DNA from: Candidatus Gastranaerophilales bacterium | GTDB lineage: Bacteria > Cyanobacteriota > Vampirovibrionia > Gastranaerophilales > Gastranaerophilaceae | Direction: 5' to 3' | DNA: 64,000 bases | Assembly: GCA_944323155.1 (NCBI GenBank) | Contig: CALURL010000009.1 | Location: forward strand, 1-64,000 | Shown here: one piece after another, positions 1-9,042 of the stretch | Layout: the number at the start of each line of letters is the position of its first letter | Position numbering within the stretch: the first letter of the stretch is position 1 | Notes under the pieces: model-generated | The model's input: the letters and a program-made list of their open reading frames with translations, nothing else | The model's database searches: none | Told to the model about the DNA's origin: nothing | Position numbers and translations under genes: made by a program

Positions 1-77
1 GATTTGAAACCATATTCAGGTAAAATTTTATTCAATTTTGCTTGACGTCTATCTTGTCCTTCAAATTTTACTGTCAT
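1..77 (-). CDS. GGGtGRT protein, N-terminal part (runs off left edge)
   Basis: The minus strand has an ATG at 77-75 preceded by an AGAGGA ribosome binding site. It opens a frame reading MTVKFEGQDRRQAKLNKILP and stays open to the window edge. The start resembles the GGGtGRT family, small proteins of unknown function usually encoded next to a NifU-like scaffold in anaerobes. The upstream gene here is such a scaffold, which supports the call. Only 25 residues are visible, so the defining glycine-rich motif cannot be seen. Confidence 0.6.
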   Translation of the reverse strand, partial: MTVKFEGQDRRQAKLNKILPEYGFK

Positions 78-237
78 ATTATTTTCCTCTTAATTTTAAT
101 TTACTTAATTTCCGCCTGTGCAATCAAAGATTGCTTTGCTCCATAACTACCGTTTCTGTAGCAACGGCGGCATTTTTATGTTCCGCCCTGACTTTACACC
201 TTTGCAAAGCCAATACCGGCGTCACACCGGCTCATGC

Positions 238-942
238 CTACTCAATTCTCGGGTCGATTGTTTTAACAGCTTCGGCAAATCTTCCGTAAGTTCCGGTGAA
301 TTTTTCCAAAGCTTCTTTAGGATCAACACCTTTTTTAACAGCTTCCATAAATTTGCCCATATTAACAAATTTATAACCTATAATTTCGTTATTTTTGTCC
401 AATCCTAATTCTAAAACGTAACCTTCAGCAACTTCAAGGTATCTAGGACCTTTTTGTTTAGTTGAGAAGATAGTACCAACTTGAGAACGAAGGCCTTTAC
501 CTAAATCTTCAAGTCCTGCACCAACAGGAAGTCCGTTATCAGAAAAAGCAGTTTGAGTTCTGCCGTAAACGATTTGCAAGAATAATTCTCTCATTGCAAC
601 GTTAATAGCATCACAAACCAAGTCAGTATTAAGAGCTTCCAAAATAGTTTTACCAGGAAGGATTTCACCAGCCATAGCAGCAGAGTGAGTCATGCCTGAG
701 CAGCCTAAAGTTTCAACTAAAGCTTCTTGAATGATACCGTCTTTAACATTAAGAGTTAATTTACAAGTACCTTGTTGAGGTGCACAGCATCCACAGCCGT
801 GAGTAAGACCTGAAATGTCTTTAATTTCTTTTACCTTTGTCCAATCACCTTCTTGAGGAATCGGAGCAGGTTCACCTTTAACACCGCGTTTTACGCAGCA
901 CATTTGTTCTACTTCGTGTGTAATTTGTATACGATCCATCAT
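238..942 (-). CDS. NifU-like iron-sulfur cluster scaffold protein
   Basis: A 234-residue soluble protein resembling the NifU/IscU N-terminal scaffold fold as found in anaerobic bacteria. Cysteines that could hold a cluster are visible as CC at residues 15-16, a CGCC cluster near residue 50, and a conserved-looking GCSGMTHSAAMAGE stretch near residue 80. It would assemble and hand on Fe-S clusters. A GGGAG ribosome site precedes the ATG. It is followed 160 bases later by the GGGtGRT gene, its usual partner. The N-terminal cysteine-rich extension differs from standard IscU. The family is fairly sure; its exact client is unknown. Confidence 0.7.
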   Translation of the reverse strand: MMDRIQITHEVEQMCCVKRGVKGEPAPIPQEGDWTKVKEIKDISGLTHGCGCCAPQQGTCKLTLNVKDGIIQEALVETLGCSGMTHSAAMAGEILPGKTILEALNTDLVCDAINVAMRELFLQIVYGRTQTAFSDNGLPVGAGLEDLGKGLRSQVGTIFSTKQKGPRYLEVAEGYVLELGLDKNNEIIGYKFVNMGKFMEAVKKGVDPKEALEKFTGTYGRFAEAVKTIDPRIE

Positions 943-1027
943 TTTTCTACTCCCTTCAGGTTATATACAAGATTATTGTACGTGCTAAAGGGGTATAGTC
1001 AAGATATAAAATTTTATAACAAACACT

Positions 1028-1061
1028 AAAAAATACCGGCATTTATATTATACCGGTATTT
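1028..1061 (-). terminator. Rho-independent terminator after the pentapeptide-repeat gene
   Basis: A 9-bp stem (AAATACCGG paired with CCGGTATTT, 1031-1039 with 1053-1061) is followed on the minus strand by a run of T. It lies just past the stop of the pentapeptide-repeat gene and closes the signalling operon. Confidence 0.75.
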
Positions 1062-1084
1062 ACAAAAACAGATTGGAATTTGTC

Positions 1085-1615
1085 TTAATAATCTGAAACC
1101 ATGCTGTCATCTTCATCCTGAAGCGCAGACAAATCTCTATGTCCGGTACTGTCAAAATCTTGCGGAAGCATATCATCTTCAGGCCAGATTGTATCTTCAT
1201 CAAAACGGCTTGAACTTAAATTTTCGCTTGCTGACAAATCTGAATTACTCAAATTTGTTTCAGACAAAATACATCCAGCCATATCGCAATCAGTAAAATT
1301 ACAATAAGTCATTTCTGCATAGCTGCAATCTGCACCAGTTAATAAGCTTTCAGTAAAATCACATTCCAAAACTCTAGCTCTTGTAAAGTCAACTGATGTC
1401 AAATCTGCTCCGGTAAAATTAACCAAAGACAAACTGCAATCTGCAAAAGAACTTGAATTTAAATCTACATCAGAAAAATCTATCTCAGAAAAATTTATTC
1501 CCGAAAAGTCAACTTCAGACAAATCAACTTCTTCCTGTTCTAACTTCCATTCATTAAATCTCTCGGGATGTCTGCTTAATAATTCGACTAATTCTTCTTT
1601 AGTATAATCTATCAT
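1085..1615 (-). CDS. Pentapeptide-repeat protein
   Basis: A 176-residue acidic protein. Residues about 30-135 are made of tandem pentapeptides of the A(D/N)LXX type, such as VDFSG, INFSE, IDFSD, ADLTS, VDFTR and TNLSN, which form a right-handed quadrilateral beta helix in known structures. The N-terminal 25 residues look helical and the C-terminal 40 residues are acidic and disordered. There is no signal peptide. It is the last gene of the HD-GYP/TPR/response-regulator operon, 24 bases after the second regulator. The family is certain; the function is unknown and may be protein-protein interaction within the signalling module. Confidence 0.85.
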   Translation of the reverse strand: MIDYTKEELVELLSRHPERFNEWKLEQEEVDLSEVDFSGINFSEIDFSDVDLNSSSFADCSLSLVNFTGADLTSVDFTRARVLECDFTESLLTGADCSYAEMTYCNFTDCDMAGCILSETNLSNSDLSASENLSSSRFDEDTIWPEDDMLPQDFDSTGHRDLSALQDEDDSMVSDY

Positions 1616-1639
1616 TACTTTTCTTCTCCTTATTATAAA

Positions 1640-2275
1640 TTATTTTTCATTATCTATCAAATTCATCTGTAATGCCAAAAGCGTTGCTTGTGTTCTATTT
1701 TGAACTTTCAGCTTTTTAAAAATACTATTCAGGTGAGTTTTCACTGTAACTTCTTTTACAAAAAGTTTCTCTGCTATATGTTTATTACTTACCCCTTTTG
1801 CAGCCATTTGTAACACTTCTAATTCACGTGAAGTTAAAGCTTTAATTAACTCAGTTTTATCAGGTTGTTCAGGGGTATTATTTTTAGAATTCGAATTCCA
1901 TTTTGAACGTCTTAGCACTGCTTCCATACGGGCTAAAAGGTTCGGAAGGATAAACGGTTTTACAATATAATCATCAGCTCCAATTTTCAAGCCGGAAACC
2001 ATTTTCTGTTCTTCATTAACGGCAGTAAGCATAATTACAGGCAAATATTTTGTTTTTTCGTTTTTTCTAATTGCCTTAAGCGTTTCCCAGCCATTCATGT
2101 TCGGCATCATAACATCAAGAAGAACAAGATCAAATTTTATATCACTTTTTGCCAAAATTTTCAACGCCTGAACCCCGTCATGCGCTACCTGCACATCATA
2201 TCCGTAAAACGGCAATGCGTCCTTCAAATATTTGGAATTGTCGTCCACTAATAAGATATTTGCCAATTCTGACAT
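1640..2275 (-). CDS. REC-LuxR response regulator (second of a tandem pair)
   Basis: A 211-residue NarL/FixJ-type regulator. The receiver domain (about 5-120) has the acidic pair D11-D12, the phospho-acceptor D54 in LLDVMMP, and a lysine in the IVKPF motif. A LuxR-type HTH fills about 145-205, with the signature LTSRELEVLQ and the recognition helix in EVTVKTHL. It would bind DNA after phosphorylation. It follows the other regulator by 13 bases. No histidine kinase gene lies nearby, so the phosphodonor is unknown. The target genes are also unknown. Confidence 0.9.
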   Translation of the reverse strand: MSELANILLVDDNSKYLKDALPFYGYDVQVAHDGVQALKILAKSDIKFDLVLLDVMMPNMNGWETLKAIRKNEKTKYLPVIMLTAVNEEQKMVSGLKIGADDYIVKPFILPNLLARMEAVLRRSKWNSNSKNNTPEQPDKTELIKALTSRELEVLQMAAKGVSNKHIAEKLFVKEVTVKTHLNSIFKKLKVQNRTQATLLALQMNLIDNEK

Positions 2276-2288
2276 TTGTAGTATCCTT

Positions 2289-2936
2289 TTATACTATTTT
2301 GTTTTTTAATGCTTTCAATGCTGCCTGTAATCTGTCATCTACTTCTAATTTTTGCAAAATATTTGCAACATGAGCCTTTGTAGTATTAATACTTATAACA
2401 AGAATTTGTGCAATTTCCATATTGCTGTATCCCTCTGTCATAAGTTTCAATATTTGAGCTTCACGAGTAGTTAAGTCATAATCTTTGCGATTATTATCAT
2501 TATCGAAAGTCGGGGAATTTGCACTTGCTTTTAAAACAATATGTGCAATACTGGGGTCAAACCAGGCCGCACCATCTGCAACAGATTGTACAACCTGAAT
2601 TAATCTTTGAGGATTTATTTCTTTTGAGCAATATGCATTCGCACCCGCTTTCAAGCTGTTCAATACCTCTTTTTCATCATTGTGTGATGTTAAGATTATA
2701 ATTTTCACATCCTTATTAGATGAACGAATTTTTTTAGTAGCTTCAATACCGTTCATCTTTGGAAGACCCAAATCCATGATTATCACATCAATTTTATTAT
2801 TGTTAAAAATATCTATAGCTGTTTCAGCAGAATCAGCTTCATAAATATTGTCAACATATTCTACGCCTTCAAATGTAGTTTTCAGGCCAAAACGTGTTAA
2901 TTCATGATCTTCTACGATAAGGATATTTATCTTCAT
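2289..2936 (-). CDS. NarL-family response regulator (first of the pair)
   Basis: A 215-residue regulator with a receiver domain (E9-D10, phospho-acceptor D55 in IIMDLGLP, and a switch threonine in ILTSH) and a C-terminal LuxR HTH (LTTREAQILKLM, then INTTKAHVANIL). Its ATG overlaps the stop of the upstream TPR gene by four bases, which implies translational coupling. It is clearly related to, but diverged from, the regulator downstream, so the two may form a cascade or a heterodimer (inference). Confidence 0.9.
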   Translation of the reverse strand: MKINILIVEDHELTRFGLKTTFEGVEYVDNIYEADSAETAIDIFNNNKIDVIIMDLGLPKMNGIEATKKIRSSNKDVKIIILTSHNDEKEVLNSLKAGANAYCSKEINPQRLIQVVQSVADGAAWFDPSIAHIVLKASANSPTFDNDNNRKDYDLTTREAQILKLMTEGYSNMEIAQILVISINTTKAHVANILQKLEVDDRLQAALKALKNKIV

Positions 2937-4492
2937 ATACTCAATTCCTCTTTTGCAGGCTGAAAGTCCGGATTTAAAAGCAGACTTTTCTTAAAATTAT
3001 TAACTGCTTCTGATTTCAACCCCTGATTTTTACAAACCAGTCCTTGATAATAATAATATCTAAAATTATTTTCGTCAATATAGTTTGCAACAGCTAAATA
3101 TTTTTTTGCTTCATTAAAGTTGTGACGTTCAAGTTCTACACGTCCAAGATCTATCCATGCGTCAGTAAAATTCATATTTATGGCTAACGCTTTTTTTAAA
3201 TATATCATTTCTTTTGTTTTATCGCTCAAGGCAACCTTGTAATAAGCCAAATAAGCATCTGAATAAGTTCTTAAAACTTTCTCATAAATTTCCATAGCTT
3301 TTTTAGCTTTGTCTAATTTTTCATAAGTTTGTGCAACTCTAATTGCCGGCAAAGAATTGTTACGTGATTTTGATTCAGCACCTTTGTAATATTTTAAGGC
3401 CTCTTTATAATCGCCGCTTCTATAGCTCAAATCCCCCAAAACAAGTAAAACCGTAGGATTTCCGCCGTCTAATCTGTCAGCTTTTAAGGCAGTATCATAG
3501 GCTTTTTCAAAATCATTATTATCATAGTATACCCGTGCTAAAAGAGCATAAACATCTTTATTAGTACTCTTTTTGGTGCTTATGGCACTTTGAAGAGTTC
3601 TTATTGATTTTCCGAGTTCTTTTTCATAGTAGTAGTAGTAACCTAAATGATAAAGTTTTTTTATTTCGTTTTTTTGTGACTTGTATAAAATATACTGCTC
3701 AAGCGAATTCCCTTTGTTGGAAAAATCAACAGAGTACAAGTGCTGCTGTTTTATATATTCAGCAATTTTTAAGGCATCTTTTGTTTTTTTGCTTTGAACA
3801 AGAATATCTGCTTTCAGTTTTTTATAATTCAAATTCTGTTCATTCATAGAAATTGCCGTATCAATATAAGTTCTAGCATTAACAAAATCGTTTGAACGAA
3901 GATAACCTAGTGCCGCAATATAATTTGCGTAATCCGATTCAGCAAGTAAATTTGTATTTTTCACAAGTTCTGCTGTCGCCTCTTTACTCTGGTCATTGTA
4001 TACAATATTAGAAAAAACTTCACCCAGATAAACTTCATCTTCTCTAGACAGCTTTTTTGACGGGTAATAAAAACGTTTTGTATCGTCAATTAATAATGAA
4101 GAAATATTTTTGTCATCAATTTTTGAAATTGCAATATCCGCGAGATTAAACAAACCAATATCAGCGAGTTTTTCGGCAACAATCATATAGCCGTAATCAC
4201 TTGGCATCATTGATTCTATAAGAACTGCAAAATCCATATATGCAGACTTTACATTACTTTGTGCAAATTTGTTAAATGCAATTGAATACTGATTCTGCAA
4301 ATCAGTATGCGTAAGTGTAGCTTTCTTTGCAGGTGTTTTAATCGTAATTACAGACTGTTGAAAACCAAACGGGCTGGCTGTCGGGATATAATCATATAAT
4401 CCGTCAGCATTCGCAGGCAATGTTATTGCCATTAGCGCTGATATTAAAGTTAATTGTTTATATATACGCATTAACCTATTATACACCCTCAT
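2933..4492 (-). CDS. Exported TPR-repeat protein
   Basis: A 519-residue protein with a signal peptide (hydrophobic segment LTLISALMAITLPANA ending near residue 29). From about residue 190 it has tandem tetratricopeptide repeats, for example the units around VYALLARVYYDNNDFEKAYD and the following GDLSYRSGDYKEALKYYKGA. It probably works in the periplasm as a scaffold. It overlaps the upstream HD-GYP gene by 14 bases. A second ATG at 4471 would shorten the n-region and is also possible. Its place between a cytoplasmic phosphodiesterase-type sensor and two regulators suggests an envelope component of the same system. Confidence 0.8.
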   Translation of the reverse strand: MRVYNRLMRIYKQLTLISALMAITLPANADGLYDYIPTASPFGFQQSVITIKTPAKKATLTHTDLQNQYSIAFNKFAQSNVKSAYMDFAVLIESMMPSDYGYMIVAEKLADIGLFNLADIAISKIDDKNISSLLIDDTKRFYYPSKKLSREDEVYLGEVFSNIVYNDQSKEATAELVKNTNLLAESDYANYIAALGYLRSNDFVNARTYIDTAISMNEQNLNYKKLKADILVQSKKTKDALKIAEYIKQQHLYSVDFSNKGNSLEQYILYKSQKNEIKKLYHLGYYYYYEKELGKSIRTLQSAISTKKSTNKDVYALLARVYYDNNDFEKAYDTALKADRLDGGNPTVLLVLGDLSYRSGDYKEALKYYKGAESKSRNNSLPAIRVAQTYEKLDKAKKAMEIYEKVLRTYSDAYLAYYKVALSDKTKEMIYLKKALAINMNFTDAWIDLGRVELERHNFNEAKKYLAVANYIDENNFRYYYYQGLVCKNQGLKSEAVNNFKKSLLLNPDFQPAKEELSI

Positions 4493-6224
4493 TATTTATT
4501 ACATTCCCTGAATAATAAAAATTAAACAGATTTACTATATTTTTTTGTTCATCATTTGCATTTTCATCATTGATAAAATTATATATATCACGTAAATTAT
4601 AATGACTCAATACCTGAGCGTCATCATCTTTCAGAGAATGATGATTTTCAGTCAAAAACACTCTCACTATTTTATCAGTACTTATTCTCAAGAAAGCATC
4701 GACTATATTTTTATCAAAATGAGTTCCTGAGTCTTTGATAAGAATATTAATAACATTTCCTATAGGCATTTTATCACGATAGTGACGGCGTGATGTAATT
4801 GCATCGAATACGTCTGATACTGCAAGAATTCTTCCGCCGTATGGGATTTCTTCCCCTTTAAGATGCCTGTAATAACCTGAACCGTCATATTTTTCATGAT
4901 GAGAACATGCAATTTCTGTTATCATTTTGAAGTCTTCTGACATGTGAATTTTTTCCAAAATATTATGAGTAATCTGAACATGTTCTTGAATATGACTGTA
5001 TTCTTCAGGCGTAAGTTTTCCTTCTTTTTGCAGTACAGAATCTCTTATTCCAATTTTTCCAATGTCATGAAGTGTTGCGGCTTTTGCGATAATTTCTTTA
5101 AACTTTTCATCACAGCCGAGTTCGTCAACAATAAGCATAGAATAAAGTTTCACCCTGCTTGAATGCCCTGCAGTAATTTTATCACGCGCATCAATTGATG
5201 TTGCAAGAGTATCAATAAAACTTTCAAATAAAGCCTTTTGTTCTTTATAAAGTTCCTTTTGCTGTTCAAAAAGCTGAGCATTTTCAATTGCAATACTTGC
5301 GCTTCCACCGATAGCAACAAGTAAATCCTCATCACCTTTTGTAAAAACACCGTTTAGTTTGTTTAAAACCTGAAAAGCTCCGATAATTTCCTGATTATTA
5401 TTCTTTATCGGCATACAAAGAATTGATTTTGTTTTGTATCCTGTTTTAGAATCAACATCAGGGTTAAAACGACTATCGCTGTAAGCATCAGGAATATTCA
5501 AAGATTCACCTGTTTGAATAACATAACCTACAAGGCCTTTATCAGCAGGGACTCTAATTTCCTGATTTTCCATACCTAGTGCAACTTTTGACCAAATTTC
5601 ATTTTTTTCTTTATCTAAAAGAAAAACCGTACATCTGTCGGCTTGAATTGCAATTTTTGTTTCTTCAGCAATTACTCTGAGCAAAACATTAATATCAGTT
5701 TGAGCGGTAATTGAACGCCCAATTTTTACAAGAGATACAAGAGGGTCACTTTTTACAGGTAATGTAAATTCTGAGCCTTCGTTAATCTGCTTAATACGCG
5801 TCAAAATATAACCAATAATTGAAAATTCATCACCGTTATCAACTGCAATATTTTTTGCATTTTCAAAATGAAGCAATGCGGATTTGTTATCGCATTCTCC
5901 AAAATTTATAGTTCCAAGCGCAAATTCATAAAATAAATACGCTGTTTTTGATTTTGAATATTTTGCCAGATATTCCCCATCTTTAATATATTTCAGAGCA
6001 ATATCATAATTTGCCTTATCTATAAGATATTCCAACAGGCCGATTATGCTGTAGCATATTGATAAATAAGAATCCGCATTAAGATTTTGCAAAGTATTCT
6101 GCGCCGATAATATAGAATCTTTGGCACCGCAATAATCGTTATCCGTAAGCTTTGCAAGAGCCGTGCGGATTAAGTCTTTTCCTTCATTAACCTTTTCTAA
6201 TAACTCTTTTTCTAAATTTTCCAT
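4479..6224 (-). CDS. GAF and HD-GYP domain signalling protein
   Basis: A 581-residue cytoplasmic protein. Residues 1-150 are helical and TPR-like. A GAF domain (about 163-317) follows, then an HD-GYP domain (about 335-525) with H386-D387 in LHDIGKIGI and H442-H443 in HHEKYDGSG. HD-GYP enzymes typically hydrolyse cyclic di-GMP or related dinucleotides. The name-giving GYP is GYY here (G450-Y451-Y452), which may change specificity or activity. It is first in an operon with a TPR protein, two response regulators and a pentapeptide protein. A good promoter lies 44-72 bases upstream. Confidence 0.88.
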   Translation of the reverse strand: MENLEKELLEKVNEGKDLIRTALAKLTDNDYCGAKDSILSAQNTLQNLNADSYLSICYSIIGLLEYLIDKANYDIALKYIKDGEYLAKYSKSKTAYLFYEFALGTINFGECDNKSALLHFENAKNIAVDNGDEFSIIGYILTRIKQINEGSEFTLPVKSDPLVSLVKIGRSITAQTDINVLLRVIAEETKIAIQADRCTVFLLDKEKNEIWSKVALGMENQEIRVPADKGLVGYVIQTGESLNIPDAYSDSRFNPDVDSKTGYKTKSILCMPIKNNNQEIIGAFQVLNKLNGVFTKGDEDLLVAIGGSASIAIENAQLFEQQKELYKEQKALFESFIDTLATSIDARDKITAGHSSRVKLYSMLIVDELGCDEKFKEIIAKAATLHDIGKIGIRDSVLQKEGKLTPEEYSHIQEHVQITHNILEKIHMSEDFKMITEIACSHHEKYDGSGYYRHLKGEEIPYGGRILAVSDVFDAITSRRHYRDKMPIGNVINILIKDSGTHFDKNIVDAFLRISTDKIVRVFLTENHHSLKDDDAQVLSHYNLRDIYNFINDENANDEQKNIVNLFNFYYSGNVINNEGV

Positions 6225-6267
6225 ACTTTTTTCACTATACTTTACTATTTTACAACTATTTGTTTTT

Positions 6268-6296
6268 ATTGTACAATACTTTTACAAATATGACAA
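6268..6296 (-). promoter_or_regulatory. Sigma-70 type promoter for the HD-GYP operon
   Basis: On the minus strand a TTGTCA box (6296-6291) is followed after exactly 17 bases by TACAAT (6273-6268), 44 bases before the ATG at 6224. Both boxes are close to consensus. The region is divergent with the glycosyltransferase gene. Confidence 0.65.
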
Positions 6297-6345
6297 AGTA
6301 TAAATAATGTAGATATTATTTTTTAAGGGAGCTTATAAGAGGATA

Positions 6346-7032
6346 ATGAACAAAATTACAATTTTAATACCGGTATACAATGAATTAAACACTTTAGAAC
6401 AAATTCTACAGAAAGTGGAAAAAGCGAATTTTTGCGGTCTTGAAAAAGAAATAATCCTAATTGATGATTATTCTACCGACGGAACAAGAGATTTATACTC
6501 TAAGTTGCCTTATAAAGTTCTCTACCACGATTATAATCAAGGCAAAGGGGCTGCATTAAGAACTGGTTTTAAAGAAGCAACAGGAGATATTATAGTAATT
6601 CAGGATGCAGATCTTGAATACGATCCTGTAGATTATGAACCATTAGTAAAACTTATTTTAGACGGCAAAGCAGATGTTTGTTACGGTTCAAGGCTGTCCG
6701 GCGGAAAACCGACACGTTCATTTATGTTTCACCACTTATTAGGAAATAAATTTTTGTCTTTTTTAACAAATCTTCTATATGGTGCAACACTAACTGACAT
6801 GGAAACATGTTATAAAGCATTCAAAGCTGATTTTATAAAAGGAATTGAAATAAAGTCAAACAGATTTGATTTCGAGCCTGAAATTACAGCAAAAGTTCTT
6901 AAACGCGGTGCAAGATTGTATGAAGTACCAATTTCATATTACGGAAGAGAATTTTCTGAAGGGAAAAAAATTACCTGGAGAGATGGAATTCATGCTGTTA
7001 TTGCATTAATAAAATACAAATTTACTGATTAA
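6346..7032 (+). CDS. Family 2 glycosyltransferase, dolichyl/polyprenyl-phosphate sugar synthase-like
   Basis: A 228-residue GT-A fold enzyme. The N-terminal ILIPVYNE strand, the nucleotide-sugar DD motif in IDDYSTDGT, and the metal-binding QDADLEYDP are all present, and the length suits DPM1-like enzymes. There is no C-terminal membrane anchor, so it is a soluble or peripheral enzyme that would transfer a hexose to a polyprenyl phosphate or similar acceptor. It is followed 23 bases later by the zinc ribbon gene. Family is sure; donor and acceptor are not. Confidence 0.82.
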   Translation: MNKITILIPVYNELNTLEQILQKVEKANFCGLEKEIILIDDYSTDGTRDLYSKLPYKVLYHDYNQGKGAALRTGFKEATGDIIVIQDADLEYDPVDYEPLVKLILDGKADVCYGSRLSGGKPTRSFMFHHLLGNKFLSFLTNLLYGATLTDMETCYKAFKADFIKGIEIKSNRFDFEPEITAKVLKRGARLYEVPISYYGREFSEGKKITWRDGIHAVIALIKYKFTD

Positions 7033-7055
7033 AAATAAAAAGGGGTTTATACACA

Positions 7056-7610
7056 ATGGAGTATATAGATACACTAAAGAATTTAACCTGTCCAGCCTGC
7101 GGGTGTGAAATGACAAAGGTTTTTATTCCGGACAAAGGTATAAATATAGATGTATGTGCAAATGGCTGCGGAGGAATTTTCCTTGATAATCAGGAAATAC
7201 AAGAGTTCAGCACTGAAACTGATAATATTGAGGATATAAAAGAAATTCTGGCCGGAAAAAACTTCATGCCTGTAGATGAAACGCAGCAGCGCATTTGTCC
7301 TTCCTGTAACACCCCTATGGTTAAAACAAGTGCATTTGGAGTTCAGATAGATAGCTGTTACAAATGTGGCGGAATTTTTCTTGATAACGGAGAATTTGAA
7401 CAAATAAGAACAAAATTTAAAAAACGCCCGCCAAAACCTGTTAACCACATAACACAAAACACTTCCGGCGAACTTGATGTTCGCGAGTTCTATAAAGAAG
7501 CTCAAAGAGAAAAACTCGTTGATGATTTTACATCAGGCATGATTTCTGCACTACTTCCGAGAAGACGAAGAGGCGGGCTGATTGATGTTCTCTGGTATCT
7601 TCTCAGATAA
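7056..7610 (+). CDS. Protein with two TFIIB-type zinc ribbons
   Basis: A 184-residue protein with two copies of the small zinc-ribbon module seen in bacterial zf-TFIIB proteins. Copy one has CPACGCEM then CANGCGGIFLDNQE; copy two has CPSCNTPM then CYKCGGIFLDNGEFE. Each gives four cysteines for one zinc. The C-terminus is basic (PRRRRGG) followed by a short hydrophobic tail. An AAGGGG ribosome site precedes the start. Its last 8 bases overlap the convergent phosphohexomutase gene. Function unknown. Confidence 0.8.
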   Translation: MEYIDTLKNLTCPACGCEMTKVFIPDKGINIDVCANGCGGIFLDNQEIQEFSTETDNIEDIKEILAGKNFMPVDETQQRICPSCNTPMVKTSAFGVQIDSCYKCGGIFLDNGEFEQIRTKFKKRPPKPVNHITQNTSGELDVREFYKEAQREKLVDDFTSGMISALLPRRRRGGLIDVLWYLLR

Positions 7611-8976
7611 CTAAAGCCTTTAGTTTTTCAATTTTATCCAAACTATCGCTTTCAAAATAAATTCTCAAAAGCGGCTCTGTACCGCTTGGACGGATTAATA
7701 TCCAGCTTGTATTATCATCAAAATATAATTTAACACCGTCTTTTGTGTCAATATTTTTCACTTTGAAATCTCCAATTGACGTTTGTAATTTATATTGCTC
7801 CAGAATTGGTTTAATTTCATCGACATTATCAAGCTTTTTATCCACTCTGTCATTATAGAATTTGCAGCCAACAAAGTTATATAAATCTTTTTGAAGTTGA
7901 ATTAGAGATTTTTTTTCATAAGCCATAGCTTCTAAGATAAGAAGATTAGCAAGAATTCCGTCTTTTTCCGGAATATGTCCCTGAATACTTAAGCCTCCGG
8001 ATTCTTCCCCGCCAATTATCGGATTAAACTTTCTCATTGCCTCTCCAACATGTTTAAAGCCTACTGCAGTTTCAATAACTTCAACCCCGAGTTTTTCCGC
8101 TGTTTTATTAAGCAAAAGACTTGCACCAACTGTTTTAACAAGTCCGCCATTATAATTTTTATGTTTTTTCAAGTGAATCAAAAGGATTGCAATGATTTCA
8201 TTAGGAGAAACATATTCGCCGTTTTCATTTATCACTCCAAACCTGTCAGAATCCCCGTCATTTGCAAAACCTACTGAATTTTTATTTTGCTTAACTTTTT
8301 CAATAAGTTCTTTTAAAAATTTAGGTTTAGGCTCTGGCATACCGCCGCCAAAATTCACATCATGATACATATGCAAACTTTCAAAATCAATACCTTCGCT
8401 TTCTAAAAGTTTATCAAAATACCCTATACTTGCGGCATAAAGACCGTCAAAAATAATATTATCATGCCATTCTTTAATCTTTTTAAAATCTATTAATTTT
8501 TTTATATGAGCAAAGTAATCAGGTTTAAAATTGTAAACTGATAGTTTTCCGTTTGCCATTTGATTAAAAGGCAGATTTAAATTATAAACAATTTCATCAG
8601 TAATATCAGAAGTCGCAGGCCCTGCATAATCGGGAATAAACTTAATTCCAAGATATTCCGGCGGGTTATGTGAGGCCGTAAACATTACAGCACAAGCGTT
8701 TAGAATGTTTGCATTATACGCAAGCACAGGAGTCGGAATAACACTATCGCTTAATAGAACTTCAAAACCGTATTCACAAAGCTGTTCGGCAGACTTTTTA
8801 GCGAATTCCGACGCCATATTTCTCGGATCATATCCGACTATTATTTTTTTTGACAATCCGAAATTATCAAAAACATATTTGCCGACAGCCTTTATAACTG
8901 TTTCAACATTTTCTTTATTAAAATCTTTACCAACAACAGCTCTCCAGCCATCTGTTCCAAACTTAATATTTGCCAT
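7603..8976 (-). CDS. Phosphoglucomutase/phosphomannomutase family enzyme
   Basis: A 457-residue alpha-D-phosphohexomutase. Seen: the catalytic serine S102 in TASHNP, the metal loop DGDSDR, the sugar-binding GGEESGG, and the C-terminal phosphate-binding RPSGTEP. It interconverts hexose 1- and 6-phosphates for envelope sugar synthesis. The spacing looks more like PGM/PMM than GlmM, but substrate cannot be fixed by reading alone. A GAGGG site lies before the ATG. It is divergent from pheA, sharing a 66-base promoter region. Confidence 0.88.
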   Translation of the reverse strand: MANIKFGTDGWRAVVGKDFNKENVETVIKAVGKYVFDNFGLSKKIIVGYDPRNMASEFAKKSAEQLCEYGFEVLLSDSVIPTPVLAYNANILNACAVMFTASHNPPEYLGIKFIPDYAGPATSDITDEIVYNLNLPFNQMANGKLSVYNFKPDYFAHIKKLIDFKKIKEWHDNIIFDGLYAASIGYFDKLLESEGIDFESLHMYHDVNFGGGMPEPKPKFLKELIEKVKQNKNSVGFANDGDSDRFGVINENGEYVSPNEIIAILLIHLKKHKNYNGGLVKTVGASLLLNKTAEKLGVEVIETAVGFKHVGEAMRKFNPIIGGEESGGLSIQGHIPEKDGILANLLILEAMAYEKKSLIQLQKDLYNFVGCKFYNDRVDKKLDNVDEIKPILEQYKLQTSIGDFKVKNIDTKDGVKLYFDDNTSWILIRPSGTEPLLRIYFESDSLDKIEKLKALVI

Positions 8977-8983
8977 TTTACAT

Positions 8984-9013
8984 TTGCCCTCAAAATATCT
9001 TTTCTTGTATAAT
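8984..9013 (+). promoter_or_regulatory. Promoter of pheA
   Basis: TTGCCC at 8984-8989 and a perfect TATAAT at 9008-9013 are separated by 18 bases, 30 bases before the pheA ATG. The -10 box is strong and the -35 box moderate. Confidence 0.55.
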
Positions 9014-9042
9014 CATAATAAAAATACGAGGTAAGGGCAATA

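Noticed and set aside
118-408. Plus-strand frames of 83-96 residues at the left edge
   Set aside because: They run antisense through the end of the NifU-like gene and lack a ribosome site and protein-like composition.
7083-7505. A 140-residue minus-strand frame over the zinc ribbon gene
   Set aside because: The plus strand encodes two clear zinc ribbons in this span; the antisense frame has no recognisable feature.
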